From Cladocopium goreaui (taxonomy: Eukaryota; Sar; Dinophyceae; Suessiales; Symbiodiniaceae), in NCBI GenBank assembly GCA_947184155.2, contig CAMXCT020000890.1:1365438-1429437 (forward strand): a stretch of DNA of 64,000 nucleotides, in the 5' to 3' direction. This document shows positions 11,101 to 22,007 of the stretch, piece by piece. A model generated the notes under the pieces. The model ran no database searches and was not told the origin of the DNA. It saw only the letters and a program-made list of their open reading frames with translations. Position 1 is the stretch's first letter. Each line of letters starts with the position of its first letter. The position numbers were made by a program, and so were the translations under genes.

Positions 11101-12219
11101 GACAGGCTGTCCGGGTCCAGGCGACGGGTCCAGACACAAGCGTCCCTGGACCACGGGGTAGACAACGGTGTACACAACGGGTCCTCGGCAGACCTCGGCC
11201 TGGCAGGCTCGCGGCAGAGCACAACAGGGAGACACAACGGGAGAAGAAGAACGGGAAATGTCAAAATTGTGCATATGTGCTGAATACTTAGATATTTTTT
11301 AAAGATGACATTTCTATCCACAAATCATGTCCACAATCATTTCTTTCATCATTTTCATGAAGTTCGCGATGGTTTTGTTCATCATGGTTGATGTTTTGAA
11401 GAAGTACTTGTTAGATATTTTTGAATTGTGTTTTCCTCAGTGTTTGAAGCAACATGTCTTTTTTCCAGTTGATCAATGCTTTTCAATACGATCAACAGTT
11501 CAGGATATGTTTGAACTTTCCTTTCATTTTTCATGTTTTGATCGTCGTTCTTTTTTCATTTTCATGAATCATTGAATCCTTCCCGGTTGGCCTGAGGTTG
11601 ACTCCTGGCTCCTTGTGAACGGTGGGGTGGCTCAATCGCATCGAAGCCACACAGCACTTGAACCATGGCAAATGAATTCATCATGGCAAACCGCGACTGG
11701 CTTGCTAGGTTTCTGAATTATCTCGATAGTTGAAGATTTTGCCACATGGCTCATGGCTTGGTCATGAATTTTTCTGGCCCTCCCGAAGCCTTTTTGCTTG
11801 AATCACCCGAGCCTGACTCCCTTGCATCATGAGAAGCGACTATGGCTTCCTCGGTTCAGTCTGTGACTGCCAAGCATTTGCAAAGCATCGAAGATGCCAT
11901 GAACTTTTTGTTTTGGACACCATCACGGCATCCTTAAGAAGCTGAATGGCTACATCTTAAAATGGGAAGACCACCATCAGACATAAAACTTGCATTTCAA
12001 AGCACATACTAATTCACATTAATAATTAAGATCAATGCAAAAAAACGCGCACGCACTTCAAATGCACCGGCAAAACACGGCCATCGCAGATCATGCGTGG
12101 ATCGTGCGCGGATCGTGCGCGGGATCGTGCGCGTATCGTGCGCGGATCGTGCGCGGATCGTGCGCGGGATCGTGCGCGGATCGTGCACGGATCGTGCGCG
12201 TCCAGGGTTGTTGAGAACT
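8162..12219 (+). repeat. Left arm of the foldback element
   Basis: Contents in order: three copies of a GACTTCAGAAAGTCGGAAGTTA-like unit (8262-8335), an AT-rich TTAAGGAA-type array (8390-8640), a tRNA T-arm-like fragment (8656-8672), unique sequence to about 9540, an array of about 22-bp GATGCC..ATGGTGTC units (9590-9990), a second array of GTTAGATGCCGTGATGGTGTCT units (10505-10640), an arm-specific segment (10916-11440), and an 11-bp GATCGTGCGCG array (12093-12200). Confidence 0.8.
10916..11440. repeat. Left-arm-specific segment
   Basis: These 525 bases have no counterpart in the right arm, where 260 unrelated bases (13311-13570) lie between the same flanks. The segment is GC-rich and contains several ACAACGGG units and the inverted pair GGACTCAGTGGACTCAG/GAGTCCACTGAGTC (about 11010-11062). 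Confidence 0.6.
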
Positions 12220-12541
12220 TGGCTTGGTCAGGGCACAAAAATGGACTAGGTCCAAATTGTGGGGGAATGTCCAGAGGCTACGGTAAATTTACCCTCCTTG
12301 CTCAACATACCTGCGCGTACAGGGTTGTTGAGGGGTTAGGGTAATACCTCCTGCCACTATATTTGACATGCTTGGGTAATTTTACCCTAAGCTCTCGTCG
12401 TGGCCGTGACCTGAGCTTACCCTAGTCTCTCAACAACCCCGTACGCGCAGGTATGTTGACCCAACAGGGTAAATTTACCCTACCTTCTCGTACAGTAGGG
12501 TCATGGACATCATGAGATTGGAGGATCTGTAGACATGTAGT
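12220..12541. repeat. Core of the foldback element with nested inverted repeat
   Basis: The outermost 60 bases on each side (12220-12281 and 12482-12541) do not pair. Inside them is a second inverted repeat (12282-12344 against 12417-12481) around a 72-base centre. AGGGTAA or its complement TTACCCT occurs at 12289, 12338, 12382, 12417, 12466 and 12475, plus GGGTAA at 12374. This looks like a clustered binding-site array at the point of symmetry. Confidence 0.6.
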
Positions 12542-15500
12542 ATGTTCTCAACAACCCTGGACGCGCACGATCCGCGCACGATCCGCGCACGATCCGCGCA
12601 CGATCCCGCGCACGATCCCGCGCACGATCCGCGCACGATCCGTGCACGATCCGCGCATGATCTGCGATGGCCGTGTTTTGCCGGTGCATTTGAAGTGCGT
12701 GCGCGTTTTTTTGCATTGATCTTAATTATTAATGTGAATTAGTATGTGCTTTGAAATGCAAGTTTTATGTCTGATGGTGGTCTTCCCATTTTAAGATGTA
12801 GCCATTCAGCTTCTTAAGGATGCCGTGATGGTGTCCAAAACAAAAAGTTCATGGCATCTTCGATGCTTTGCAAATGGTTGGCAGTCACAGACTGAACCGA
12901 GGAAGCCATAGTCGCTTCTCATGATGCAAGGGAGTCAGGCTCGGGTGATTCAAGCAAAAAGGCTTCGGGAGGGCCAGAAAAATTCATGACCAAGCCATGA
13001 GCCATGTGGCAAAATCTTCAACTATCGAGATAATTCAGAAACCTAGCAAGCCAGTCGCGGTTTGCCATGATGAATTCATTTGCCATGGTTCAAGTGCTGT
13101 GTGGCTTCGATGCGATTGAGCCACCCCACCGTTCACAAGGAGCCAGGAGTCAACCTCAGGCCAACCGGGAAGGATTCAATGATTCATGAAAATGAAAAAA
13201 GAACGACGATCAAAACATGAAAAATGAAAGGAAAGTTCAAACATATCCTGAACTGTTGATCGTATTGAAAAGCATTGATCAACTGGAAAAAAGACATGTT
13301 GCTTCAAACAATTGGGGATTGGCTGATGCGAAGGTGAAAGAGTTCGCGACCCCAAAAAATCACCCCCATTGCCACGGCCTGAGCCCACTACGGGGAAACA
13401 CAACGGGGAAACACAATGACAACCGCTACGGAAAAAATATGTAAATTAGATATGAAAGAAAAATTGAATCAACTTGAAATGTGATATAAATAATTTTGAA
13501 TTATGAAAAGTTGATTTGTTTCCAATATATTTCGATGGTTTTCCTTTTTGTTTTCAATTGTGTTTGAGAAATTAACTGACATATATTCTGACATTCAGAG
13601 GGTATTAACTGACATATATTGTGACATTTAAAGTTTCATTCTCAATAATACACACATATGAAAATATAATTGCACAAATTAAATAGGAAACATATTTTCT
13701 CAAGTCATCATTGTACATCGAGCTGTCTATTGATGCAAAAAATTTGAGAAAGCAACACTGGGCGGCACCAAGAGGTAAGTCTCCATCGCCAGAAGTAAAT
13801 CTCGGTGACCTGAGGCAGAGTGGTGTTTGTTCCTCCGTGTTTCAAGATACCCTCACGACATCTAACTTTATTGAAGACACCCATGCGGCATCTAACTTCA
13901 TCACTCCAGACACCATCACGGCATCTAACTTTGTTGAAGACACCATCACAGCATCCGACTTCATCACTCCAGACACCGTCACGGCATCTAACTTTGTTGA
14001 AGACACCATCACAGCATCCGACTTCATCACTCCAGACACCCGCACGGCATCTAACTTTGTTCAAGACACCATCGCGGCATCTAACTTCATCACTCCAGAC
14101 ACCCTCACAGCATCTAACTTTGTTCAAGAAACTCACGGTGTGATGGTGCCATGAACTTGATAAGATGCCGTGATGGTGTCTTTTACTGGCGCCTTGATGG
14201 TGCCAAAAAAAACGGTAAGATGTCATGGGGGAATCCCAGAGATGGTGTCCTCAAACTTCCATGGCACCCTCCCTATATGACTGTTTTCATCCAGGGACGA
14301 ACATGTTTTGTGGGGCTTGGCACTTCACTAAACAATCAGTATCAGTATGGGTAGTTTTAGACGGGGTCCAAGGCTATGAGACAAAATGTGCTTCATTGAT
14401 GTCAGATGGTAAGGGTTAGAAAACCCATTGAACACTTTGGATGTTCTTTCTGGTGTTTGTACCAAGATTTTGCTTGGCCATACCCATGTAAAGCCAAGGG
14501 GGTGGAAACTCCATCCTGACAGCGTGCGCCGCTGAGGTCTGGACTTGGTGGGTATCTCAATCTTCACTGCTGCATGACATTGTCACAGCATCATGAATTC
14601 TCACGGCATCAATCTTGTGACACCATTAAAGGCATCACTTCTTTGACACCATTTAGGCATCACTTCTTTGACGCCATTGAGGCATCATTTTTGTGACACC
14701 ATTGCGGCATCACTTATTTGACGCCATTGAGGCATCATTATGACACCATTAAGAAATCATTTTTGTGACACCATTGCGGCATCACTTATTTGACGCCACA
14801 GAGGTATCATTATGACAGCATTAAGGCATCATTTTTGTGACACCATTGAGGCATCACTTCTTTGACACCACTGAGGCATCATTGTGACACCATTAAGGCA
14901 CCATTTTTGTGACACCATTGCGGCATCACTTCTTTGGCGCCACAGAGTATTATGACACCACTGAGGCATCATTTTTGTGACACCACTGAGGCATCACTTC
15001 TTTGACACCACTGAGGCATCACTATGACATCATTAAGGCATCAGTTTTTGACTGAGGCTGAGGCAAAGTCGTAGTCGTAGTCGTTGTCTCATGACACTGT
15101 GAAGGCGTCATTTTTTGATACCACTGAGGCATCATTATGATACTATCGAGATGAGCATTTCGTAGTTATCAGGCATCAACTTGTGACATCATGAAAAACA
15201 CCGCTTCTGTAAAATTTATCACAGTGTCAACTCATTCCCTTTGAACCCTTGAACCGTGCAGGTCTTCGGATTTTGGTAGCATGGTGGAAATAGCAAAATA
15301 TTAAGCTGGCGTTTTCTATTAAAACACATGGGTTGGGTGTAATTTGCCAGGCCTAACCACGTGCATTTTGGTAAAGGTGCATTTTGGAGCAATGTTGTAT
15401 GGAGGCACAAAAACAAAACACAAACCCCAAGAGCTTAAGTTTTCAGAAAGAAAATGTGAAAAAAAAGGTGAGCAAGTAAAAACCTTTTGGTTTGATTCAA

Positions 15501-16592
15501 AGCCAAATCTGAGGTTCTTTTGTACAAAGTCAAAGACCTTTTACAACAACAAAAGATGGCTTGATAATATTGTAACCTTGTGTTTTTAGCTGCAACTAGT
15601 TTCTCTCTAGCTCCAATTGAATGCAGTATGTAAGCCGAACCCGAAAATGTTTGATTCGACAAAAACACTGCCAAGAATTAGCCCCCCAAGAAATATCGTT
15701 GCTTTTGGGAAAGCCCTGCCCCCCTTCTCTCAGAAGATACATGCATTTCAAACCTAGCGCAACATGCTAGCAAGTTCTTCACTGAATATGATGCCTATCA
15801 GTATACGTCTATGTAAAACCATCGCGTGACAAGTTCTCCACAATTTGTACGTCAATTTGCAAAACATTTTTAAAACACACATTCGCAAGCCTTGCGTAAC
15901 ATATTATCTATTTTGAGCCGCGTTTTTTGTTGAAAGCCTTTTCTGTGGCAGAACAGGCTCAAACCGTTTGAAAGCTTTGGGCCAAAACACATCATGAACT
16001 CTGATCAATGTTGAAACATTCGAAGCAAAAAGAAACCCTCCACCGCTGACCGTCCGGCCCTCCCAAACATGACCAGGAGCCCTGTTCGAATCCCACCAGG
16101 TCCCCAGGAGTTCCAAAAGCTACTAATTAAGGAAACCCTCGTTGTTTAAGGAAACCTCTCTTAAAAACTTTTCTTCAGGAGATGTTTTTTCCCTAACTAA
16201 GGGAAAACATTGCTTAATTACAGAGAAAGTTGTGAATTCAAGTTTTTTCTTAAATAAGGAAGGTTGTGTTACTTAAGGAACCTCTTGTAAGGAAACATTC
16301 CTTAATTAAGGACAAAAAGTTCTTAATGAAGGAAACCTTTCTTAATTCATTTAAGGGAAAAGAAACCGTTCTTAATCTTAACTTGCCACTTTTGGAACTG
16401 CTGGGAATCAGTCTACCTCTTATGAAGTCTAACTTCCGGCTTTCTGAAGTCTAACTTCCGACTTTCTGAAGTCTAATTTCCGACTTATGAAGAGGCAGCT
16501 GTAGTCATGGGGTAGATGCTTAGATGCGTGGGTGTTCAAAATCATCAAAAAAGCTCAGCAGGCACAAAAGCACAAAGCTAACCACCAGCAAG
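12542..16592 (-). repeat. Right arm of the foldback element
   Basis: Inverse complement of the left arm: GATCGTGCGCG array at 12558-12660, arm-specific 260 bases at 13311-13570, an expanded GATGCCGTGATGGTGTC array at 13850-14180, a larger ATGGTGTC..GATGCC array at 14590-15130, AT-rich TTAAGGAA units at 16120-16370 and CCGACTT units at 16420-16495. Both 22-bp arrays are longer than on the left. Confidence 0.8.
13311..13570. repeat. Right-arm-specific segment
   Basis: This AT-rich piece between shared flanks replaces the 525 bases found in the left arm. It still carries a short ACACAACGGGGAAACACAA motif related to units in the left-arm segment. Confidence 0.55.
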
Positions 16593-16596
16593 GATA
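16593..16596. repeat. Right GATA target-site duplication
   Basis: GATA follows the right terminus CCACCAGCAAG and matches 8158-8161. Confidence 0.65.
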
Positions 16597-17565
16597 GTGA
16601 CCACCAATGGCACACGAGCGTGGAGACGATATCGCCTGGTAGTGGCATGCAGAGACAGGCTACGGCTTCCCCCTAATGTCCTCGCAGCGCTAGAGTCCCG
16701 CACACGTGACCATGTGCTGACGACCAGCGGATTTTTCCCCTGCTCAATTGATCGTGAGTACCTGTATGGTTACGCCGCGGATGGTTACAGATCTCCCCTC
16801 TGGCTGTGTGCAGCTTACAATGGGTCCCCAGCCCTCGTTCATCGACACAGAGGTCACAAGGTCTTCTTTCATGCTGGTATACAGGATCGACAACTTGTGG
16901 TAATCCCTGGTATCCATTACTTTGATGCCCATCGGTTGCAACCTGAGCTTTTGGCCACACTAGATCGCCAATTTGATCCAGGCACTATGAAACTTGCAAG
17001 CCCGGAGGGTGCAAGAGACACAGTGAGTGACCCCTCCTCGGATGAAGAAGCAGCTTCTACCGATGGAGAAAGTGATCCAGAAGACCCTACCATCTCATGG
17101 TGTCCACCCATACCTGAAGCAGCTGAAGATCCCTCTGAGGACGAGATCTTGAGCGCAGCTGATAAGCTAGCAATATTAATTGACAATATCCAACCTGACG
17201 GAACCCCCTTCTGCATACCAGAAAACCTTGGCATTCTCCCGCCGCTGTGGCTCCAGGCGAGACTGACGTTGTCTTTGATTGCCATCCAAGAAAAGTTTGC
17301 GCGCGTCTTGCTGAGTGTGGCCGGTGAACTGTGGTTGCGCGGGCAAGGTGCCAAGGGGGAGGATGTCCTTAATCAAACAGCTAGGGCTCTCACAATTCGA
17401 TTGGCAGAGAAGCTCGCCCAGGCGATGAGCTCGTTGATGAGATTGGCTGAATCCATGGTGACTCCAGAAACTGAATGCCTTTTGTATGCCACTTACTGGT
17501 TTCGGCCCATCCTGTCTGAACTCATTGGCTCAGCCCGCGAGAGCTCTGAAGTGAATCGGAGTTGA
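16597..17565 (+). pseudogene. Continuation of the interrupted helicase ORF, middle part
   Basis: This 322-codon frame begins with GTG directly after the GATA duplication and has no independent start there. It lines up in phase with the helicase frame that ends at 8161. The first 130 residues look folded, with several Trp/Tyr/His-rich segments (REYLYGYAADGY, GIHYFDAHR). An acidic linker follows (about 145-185, with SDEEAAS and EDPSEDE), then a helical region rich in Ala and Leu. I recognise no catalytic motif. It ends at TGA 17563-17565, but the frame is open again straight after. It is probably the C-terminal extension of the helicase polyprotein rather than a separate gene. Confidence 0.6.
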
Positions 17566-18357
17566 GCGCCGAGTGGCCCTGTGAAAGTCCTAGTCACAGA
17601 TCGACCGCATCGGCGCACTACTGGGTTAGTGGACCTTACGAGCGGCGCCTCTGCCCTCTTGGCATGGTTTCCGGCTAGTTGGGCCAGCAAAATTGCTCCC
17701 AAACTCCTCGAGAATGCTCCTGAGAATGCACAGAAACCTCAAGAAATCAACATCACGTGCCCGAAACGTTCCTATGACGAGACTCCCGTGGAAGGAGAAA
17801 AGCAGCTGCTCCAAGCAGTTAAATTTGTTGCTAAAACTTTGCCTGGTTTTCACCTGGGGTTGGATGAAGACTTTCAAATGGCTGGAAGCTTCCAGGAGCT
17901 CATCAATGGCTACACCACAGGGCTCGTTGAACCATGTATGCTGCGAGGTCTCCAACCCCTTGGATCGAATCGTACTACTCTTGAAGTGATTATTCCCTCT
18001 TCAGAAGGGCTTACCCCTGAAAAATGGAAAGAAACAGCCACACTGTGCCCACTTGATTGGCCTTCCAATTACAGTCTTTTACTATTGTGGCACATGAATG
18101 GGAGCCTTCATCAAACAGAGGCGCGACTCAGGAAGCAAATGTCACACAGCCACATGTTTGCTGAGTGGACAGTCCATCTCGACAGATTTGCGGAGCGAGC
18201 TTTATTCCAGCAACCAGCAGTCTATATAGCGGAACATGCCTTGCAAACCAACCTGCGGGAACGAAACTTCCCAGACAGGCGAGTCCGCCGCAGGGTCCCT
18301 CCGGAAGAAGGGCGCTCAGAGCGCTTCATCAGCGTGCTACTGCCCAGCAAGCAGTGA
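17566..18357 (+). pseudogene. Continuation of the same frame to the natural end
   Basis: Same reading frame as 16597-17565, separated only by the TGA at 17563-17565. An ATG-less reading gives 263 codons to a TGA at 18355-18357; a possible separate start is the GTG at 17581. The sequence has protein-like composition, including an alternating hydrophobic stretch around PSNYSLLLLWHMNG, and a basic C-terminus (RRVRRRVPPEEGR). The family is not recognised. Either the TGA is a nonsense mutation (a CGA-to-TGA change would fit) or two adjacent genes share the frame. Confidence 0.5.
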
Positions 18358-18637
18358 ACCCAGTTTCATTTGGGCTCACCAATGAATGGTATGACACCAT
18401 TACAGCAGACAAAAAACACCATTTGGAACATTTCACGAGAGGTATGACATGATCCCCAGCTCAACCCCCCAGTATCACACTTTCCTTCGTGTGTCCACCC
18501 CCTCTCCCCCTCCCCTTATCTTTTTCTGTTTCACTCTGGGCTTTCACCCTTTGGTTGGCTTTTGTTGCATCGATCACGGAGGTGGAAGATGACTTACGTG
18601 TCTAATTGGTTCAATTGTCACATCTACTTAAGTGTAC

Positions 18638-18691
18638 TGCTCATACCCAGTGTGTCTGTCCAAAGACGTGACAGGTGCACTGGTATGAGCA
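18638..18691 (+). ncRNA. Stem-loop motif copy 5 (best folded copy)
   Basis: A 14-bp outer stem TGCTCATACC(c)AGTG/CACTGGTATGAGCA with one bulged C, internal loop TGT/GTG, inner stem CTGTC/GACAG, and loop CAAAGACGT. The inner stem shows a third covarying pair (T:A) relative to copies 1 and 2. It lies 280 bases after the end of the long ORF. Confidence 0.7.
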
Positions 18692-21044
18692 GGAGACACA
18701 GTTTCCCCATTTATAATTGTTAGGCTCATCATGCGACACATGCCTGGCCCCAACCAACCCAGATCTCTCCATCAGTTGGGAGCCACAGTTGGCTTTGCGT
18801 GCGAGTGCCAGCTTAGGCATAACAGATCGGGCCGCATGGCCTCGTTAATACCCGCTTTCTGAATGTGCTGTCCCGTAGAGAGCTTAGCTTGTACTAAGGT
18901 TGCCTCTGCCATGAAGCCTAGTGCACGCACTCGCTTTCTCGCAGTCTTTGCCTGACAATCATCGATGGGTGAAGATGCTGTTTTTGTCCCCAGATGTAAT
19001 CTTGATTAGCCACCCACTCCCCCACCCCTTCCACCAACCAAGGCACTTGAATTCGTTGACTCATCCTTAGGTTTTGCCATCCGCAGCGCTACATTAGGTG
19101 TTGGTGCTTTTTTATTTGTCCGTTTCGGTTTATGGTTACTGTTCCCTGCCTGACGTGACCCTCACTCCCCCTCGGATGTTCCTCCTTGGCGCCTTGGTCC
19201 AGGTTTTACTGGTCCCTCCCTCTGGGTATCGTTGCTTCCGGCGACGGCCTGGTTGCTTTGCCTCTGTGCTTGGAGTGATTGTTGTGCATTGATTTCCCCT
19301 CTTCATTGTGTCTCATGGCACTAAAGGCCTTTGGCTCTGTGTGGGGCTCGTTCCCTCTACACCATGTTTCCTGTGTTGTTGGAGTGCTGTGTGCACCCTC
19401 ACTGAGGTATTCATCATAGTAGGATCCTTGGCCCCTTTTTTGAACTCCGCTAAGGCACGTTTGTACCCCTTCTGGTGCGGGTGTGTCCCTCTCCCTCTGT
19501 CCTCTGCTGCCTCCTGGCTCCTCTCCTCGCTCCTTCTGTGTGGCCGGTGTCGTTGTGTGTGTTTTGTTTTGGCCTCTCCCCCCTTTTGTGTTTTGCCTTC
19601 CCCCCATGATGGCAGGGTTCTCTTTGGTGGTTGTTGTGTCATCTGGTGTACCTGTTGCCTGGATACTGAGGTTACCGCTCTACATCATTGCTCTGTCATT
19701 TCACCTTCACTACATTGGTCTTATCTCTAGTTACTCTGAATTCATTCGCGGTGGGGCAGATTCCTGTCACCATCCCCTCCTCTCCGTTTTACCCCTTTAT
19801 GTCTTTTTGCGGTGTTGGGCTGTTTGATTCATGTGGCTTTTAGTTGGCTGTCTGGGGAGGGCCCTTCTCGCTCTGTTTTGTTTCTGCGATTTTTCCGGGA
19901 GGGGCGGTAGATCCCCGGTAGAGCCATGGACCAGGCTGCACTGCAGTGAGCACTACTGGCGCTGTCCAGTGGTGCTTCCTGCTTTTCAGTCTGGAGCGCC
20001 CTAGTGCAGCAAAGCCTGCCAACATGGATCGGTGCGCTGATGGGACGTCGTGATTCTGCTCATGGCTCACTCTAGGGGAGAGTGGCCCTGTGTGAGATGC
20101 ACTGCGAACCTCTGGAACATCTGACTTGCAGCAGTTTTTGCTGGGACGATGACACCTTGTGAATCTTGCTAGTCAATCTGGTGCTGGTACAGCAAACCTA
20201 GCCACCTCTTCAAGGTTGTGGCTTGAGCTCGATTGCCACGTGCGAGCGGCGCAATTGTGTACAGGTCGCTGAGTTACAATCTTTCGTTGCTCAAGCCTTC
20301 CCTCTGCACGAGTGTATTCTATTCATCTGCAATGACTTTACGGAGAGGATCTTTCTTAGCTGCGGAGATCTTTCACCATTGGTACCTTTTCAGGTCCTCT
20401 TGGCTTCCTACGATATGACAGCTTGGGATCAATTACAGTTATTGTCCTGCATGACCTACAGGCTGTCAATCCCTACCCCCCTTGAGGGGGGTATTGAGTC
20501 ACATCACCACAGCGGCAGTATCTTACTACAGAGATTGGACTCCAACTTCACTCATCATCATAGGACCAACTTTGACAATGAGAATGGCAACTGATACGAG
20601 CTGTACTGTCAGCTATTCCTGCTTTGCCTACCTTTCAGAGAGCTGGAGTGACAGTCACGGTTGTATGGATGATAGAATCTGGGTGATCGTGCACTATATT
20701 TTTCGCTCTGCCGCACTTAATTAGTTTGCATGTTTTTGATGACAATACAGTGGCTTAGGTCACTGTATTCAAGGCAAATCTCAAATTGTTTGGTTTGGTT
20801 CTTGTTTGGGCCCGGCCCCGTTCTTTGTTGCTTCGCTGTTTGCTTTTTGGCGAAACGCAAATCTGGCTGGGGGATTTGCGGGTCGTTTTGGTTGCGTTTT
20901 TTGTTTGGTTTTTTGTTTGTGTCGATGTGATGATTTGCCCACGTTTTTGGACCACACGAGTCCTTTTTCTAAATGCTTTTCACCGCTTACGCTATTGTAA
21001 GGACCGTGCCTAGTGCGAATCGGCCAAACCGGAGGAAAAAAAAA
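18692..21044. other. No gene recognised
   Basis: T/G-rich and C/T-rich unique sequence. Open frames are present, but their translations are low-complexity Leu/Phe/Cys/Ser and do not look like proteins. Confidence 0.4.
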
Positions 21045-21900
21045 GATGGTGACATTTGCCGTGCAGTAGCCGCTATCGCAGACCTGCCGTCCTCCACGCT
21101 GCCTGACAGTCCCTTCATCCTCTGGGAACGCCAGCAGCCCAAAATGTCCCACCACAAACTGACCTTGGCACAAAGAGCCCTAGAGGAATGGGAACGCACC
21201 CTGTGCGAAAACAAGGCAGTTCCTTGCAGAGATGCAAGCCGGCCGACCGGCCCTCATCCAAAAAGATGGCAAAATGCTTATTGCCATTGTCCTTCACAGG
21301 CCACTTGCGGACGCCAAGGCATCAGTGGACGACTCTGCAGCTTTCACTCGAGAAATGACCAAGATTCTGCTCGAAAAGCAAAGTCATCCACTTATTGCGC
21401 AAATGATCAAGCCAGCAGGAAGTAGTGACCCACCTCCCTCAAACAGCGCAGTCAGTGGCACCGGCAGCCATGAACACCCCAGCGCCGGGACGCCCGTGCA
21501 GTTCCAGTAATCTCAAACGGTTAACGTGGGGTACCCACGGTTGCCACACACGACGAGTGACCACTGTGCAACACAGGTGCTGTCGGGGTACCCATGGTTG
21601 ACTAGTACTTAGTAGACCTGGGACACCCCCTTTACCTTAGGCAACTGATTGTGTGGTAAGCAGCCTTAGTAAGATGGGGAGGGAGGAAGGGGGAGGGGGG
21701 CAATAGTAACATTCTAAAGGGGTCACTAATTGTACCAGTAACTGGTAGCGTAGGACGTGTTTGGTGTTTTTTGTTTGGTTTTTGTTTCTTTGGTTTTTGG
21801 TGTTTTGTTTTGTTTCCTGGATGAGCGTGACAGTGCTTAGGACTATGTATCGGTCCTCCACCAGTTTACTTTTGCGGCCACTACAGCAACGGCCTTTGCG
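21045..21900 (+). repeat. Tandem duplication, copy 1
   Basis: These 856 bases recur at 22008-22863 with a 963-base period. I noticed a single substitution (CTTAGG against CATAGG near 21838). Each copy has a decayed ORF, two GGGGTACCCAYGGTTG boxes and a T/G-rich tail. Confidence 0.85.
21061..21510 (+). pseudogene. Decayed ORF in duplication copy 1, unknown family
   Basis: Coding-like sequence runs in one frame through LTLAQRALEEWERTLCENKAV (to about 21225). It then continues in the next frame as AEMQAGRPALIQKDGK ... FTREMTKILLEKQ to the stop at 21508-21510. The helical, charged character is consistent across the switch, so one frameshift in a formerly continuous ORF is likely. Copy 2 carries the same break, so the break predates the duplication. 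I do not recognise the family. Confidence 0.4.
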
Positions 21901-22007
21901 TGAATTAATTAACAATTAATCCCAATGCAACATGCTCTTAAACATGTTGAACGACCTGGCGGAAGCCACGAAGGCGTCGGACGGAAAAAAATTCTTCTGA
22001 AGTCAAA

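Larger units (their letters stand above)
8162..16592. mobile_element. Giant foldback (long inverted-repeat) element, 8.43 kb
   Basis: The element starts CTTGTTGGTGGTTAGC and ends with the inverse complement, with one T/C difference in the first 16 bases. The two arms (8162-12219 and 12542-16592) read as inverse complements along their length. They differ by scattered substitutions and by repeat copy number, so a simple assembly fold is unlikely. A 4-bp GATA duplication flanks the element. Removing the element and one GATA joins the helicase frame to the ORF at 16597 without a frameshift, which is strong evidence for insertion into a coding gene. Inside I find no transposase-like ORF; the open frames are translations of tandem repeats. 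It is therefore probably non-autonomous and mobilised in trans. Confidence 0.85.

Noticed and set aside
8162..16592. Palindrome explained as an assembly or chimeric-read artefact
   Set aside because: The arms differ by substitutions, array lengths and unrelated fillers, and the borders coincide with a GATA duplication that restores an ORF.
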